Shown here piece after piece: positions 63,488 through 64,000 of a stretch of DNA of 64,000 bases. The translations under genes were made by a program, and so were the position numbers. Numbering within the stretch: the stretch's first letter is position 1; each line of letters begins with the position of its first letter. This DNA comes from Arion vulgaris. Lineage: Eukaryota; Mollusca; Gastropoda; Stylommatophora; Arionidae. The DNA lies in NCBI GenBank assembly GCA_020796225.1, contig CM036758.1:33803357-33867356 (forward strand). The letters run 5' to 3'. The notes beneath the pieces are model-generated. The model was not told where the DNA came from. It was given only the letters and a program-made list of their open reading frames with translations, and did no database searches.

Positions 63488-63735
63488 GATGTCTTTAGCT
63501 TAAGCGGTAGTGAGCTAGATCACAACCCAATCATACCTGGTGCAAACTCCGCGGCAGTCAGTTTGGAAGCAAATTAGTTTCCGTGGGATTTTTACGAAAA
63601 GTTAAAATAGACCTCAACAGAAAGCTATGACAAACTACTGAACGTGTAAGTGGTGCCTAGAAAATTGACAAATCGTTTACTATGGTTTATAGCTAAATCC
63701 TGTAAAGTATATACCACGATTTTCATTCAGTAGTA
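63488..63735 (+). mobile_element. SINE family D copy
   Basis: agcttaagcggtagtgagct, aacccaatcatacctggtgc, tttggaagcaaattagtttc, gtaagtggtgcctagaaaat, aaatcctgtaaagtatatac, ccacgattttcattcagtag. Confidence 0.88.
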
Positions 63736-63737
63736 GT

Positions 63738-64000
63738 AGTGGCGTCTGTGGCTTAGGGGATATTAACTCGGCCTATTAACCCCGACGTTCTGATGTCGAA
63801 TCACGCTGCGGACAGTTTGGTTGCACATTGTTTCGCGTGCATTTTTACAAAGGACGATGGCACAACCCGTTTAGAAAGCAATGGCACACTACTGATCGTA
63901 ATAATGCCTAGAAAAATCACAAACAGCGTTAAAATACTGAGGTTGATTCGCAAAGTCATGTAAAGAATATGCAATTAACTTTTAGTAATAGTAGCAGTAG
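63738..64000 (+). mobile_element. Second, more diverged SINE family D copy
   Basis: tctgtggcttaggggatatt, gttctgatgtcgaatcacgc, agtttggttgcacattgttt, atggcacactactgatcgta, gtcatgtaaagaatatgcaa, ending in tagtaatagtagcagtag. The AGT tail links it to the AGT tract before it. Runs to the window edge. Confidence 0.75.

Overview
This is a window of animal nuclear DNA, probably from a lophotrochozoan invertebrate; a mollusc is my best guess. Genes are split into short exons with GT...AG introns, exons make up under 3 percent of the sequence, and the rest is SINEs, LINE fragments, DNA transposons and very many tandem arrays. The species cannot be fixed from sequence alone. There is no sign of bacterial genes, operons or CRISPR.

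Two host genes can be supported, and they converge tail to tail. (1) The 3' end of a flavin-containing monooxygenase (FMO) gene on the + strand: exons 1426-1591 and 3317-3573, joined in phase, ending at a stop. (2) The C-terminal part of a synaptotagmin-like gene on the - strand: exons 54118-54329 (linker), 25839-26267 (C2A), 24066-24186 and 21763-22055 (C2B and stop). All junction phases agree. One intron is about 27.9 kb and holds most of the repeats here. Upstream exons of both genes (FMO catalytic domain; synaptotagmin N-terminus and membrane anchor) are not in the window or not recognised.

Layout: 1-1440, a 33-bp minisatellite that includes the FMO splice acceptor; 1.4-3.8 kb, FMO 3' end; 3.8-21.7 kb, intergenic repeats with a mariner (7.5-8.8 kb), a decayed hAT nested in a foldback in a LINE (10.9-12.6 kb) and a MITE (16.06-16.75 kb); 21.8-54.3 kb, synaptotagmin exons and introns with arrays at 22.1, 23.7, 24.3, 29.0, 30.6, 32.6, 36.2, 41, 47.1 and 52.2 kb and a second hAT at 40.7-44.3 kb; 54.3-64 kb, upstream intron or flank with an exon-fragment duplicate, a 39-bp array, a putative solo LTR, and AGT-rich sequence.

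SINE family labels used below are mine. A: about 270 bp with a GAA-rich tail. B: AATC-tailed. C: carries a conserved tgccgacggtcaatgaaaaa block. D: AGC-TTAAG-GGTAGTGAGC head. E: ends near 'cctctttgcggaaatt'. F: 'gggattcgaacc' family. G: 'gcatggctagt' family. T: tRNA-like with intact target-site duplications (TSDs) in all four copies.

The strongest themes are: tandem arrays that sit directly against splice sites in both genes; arrays whose seed monomer can be traced to a neighbouring exon or LINE reading frame; and nested insertions whose order can be read from target-site duplications.
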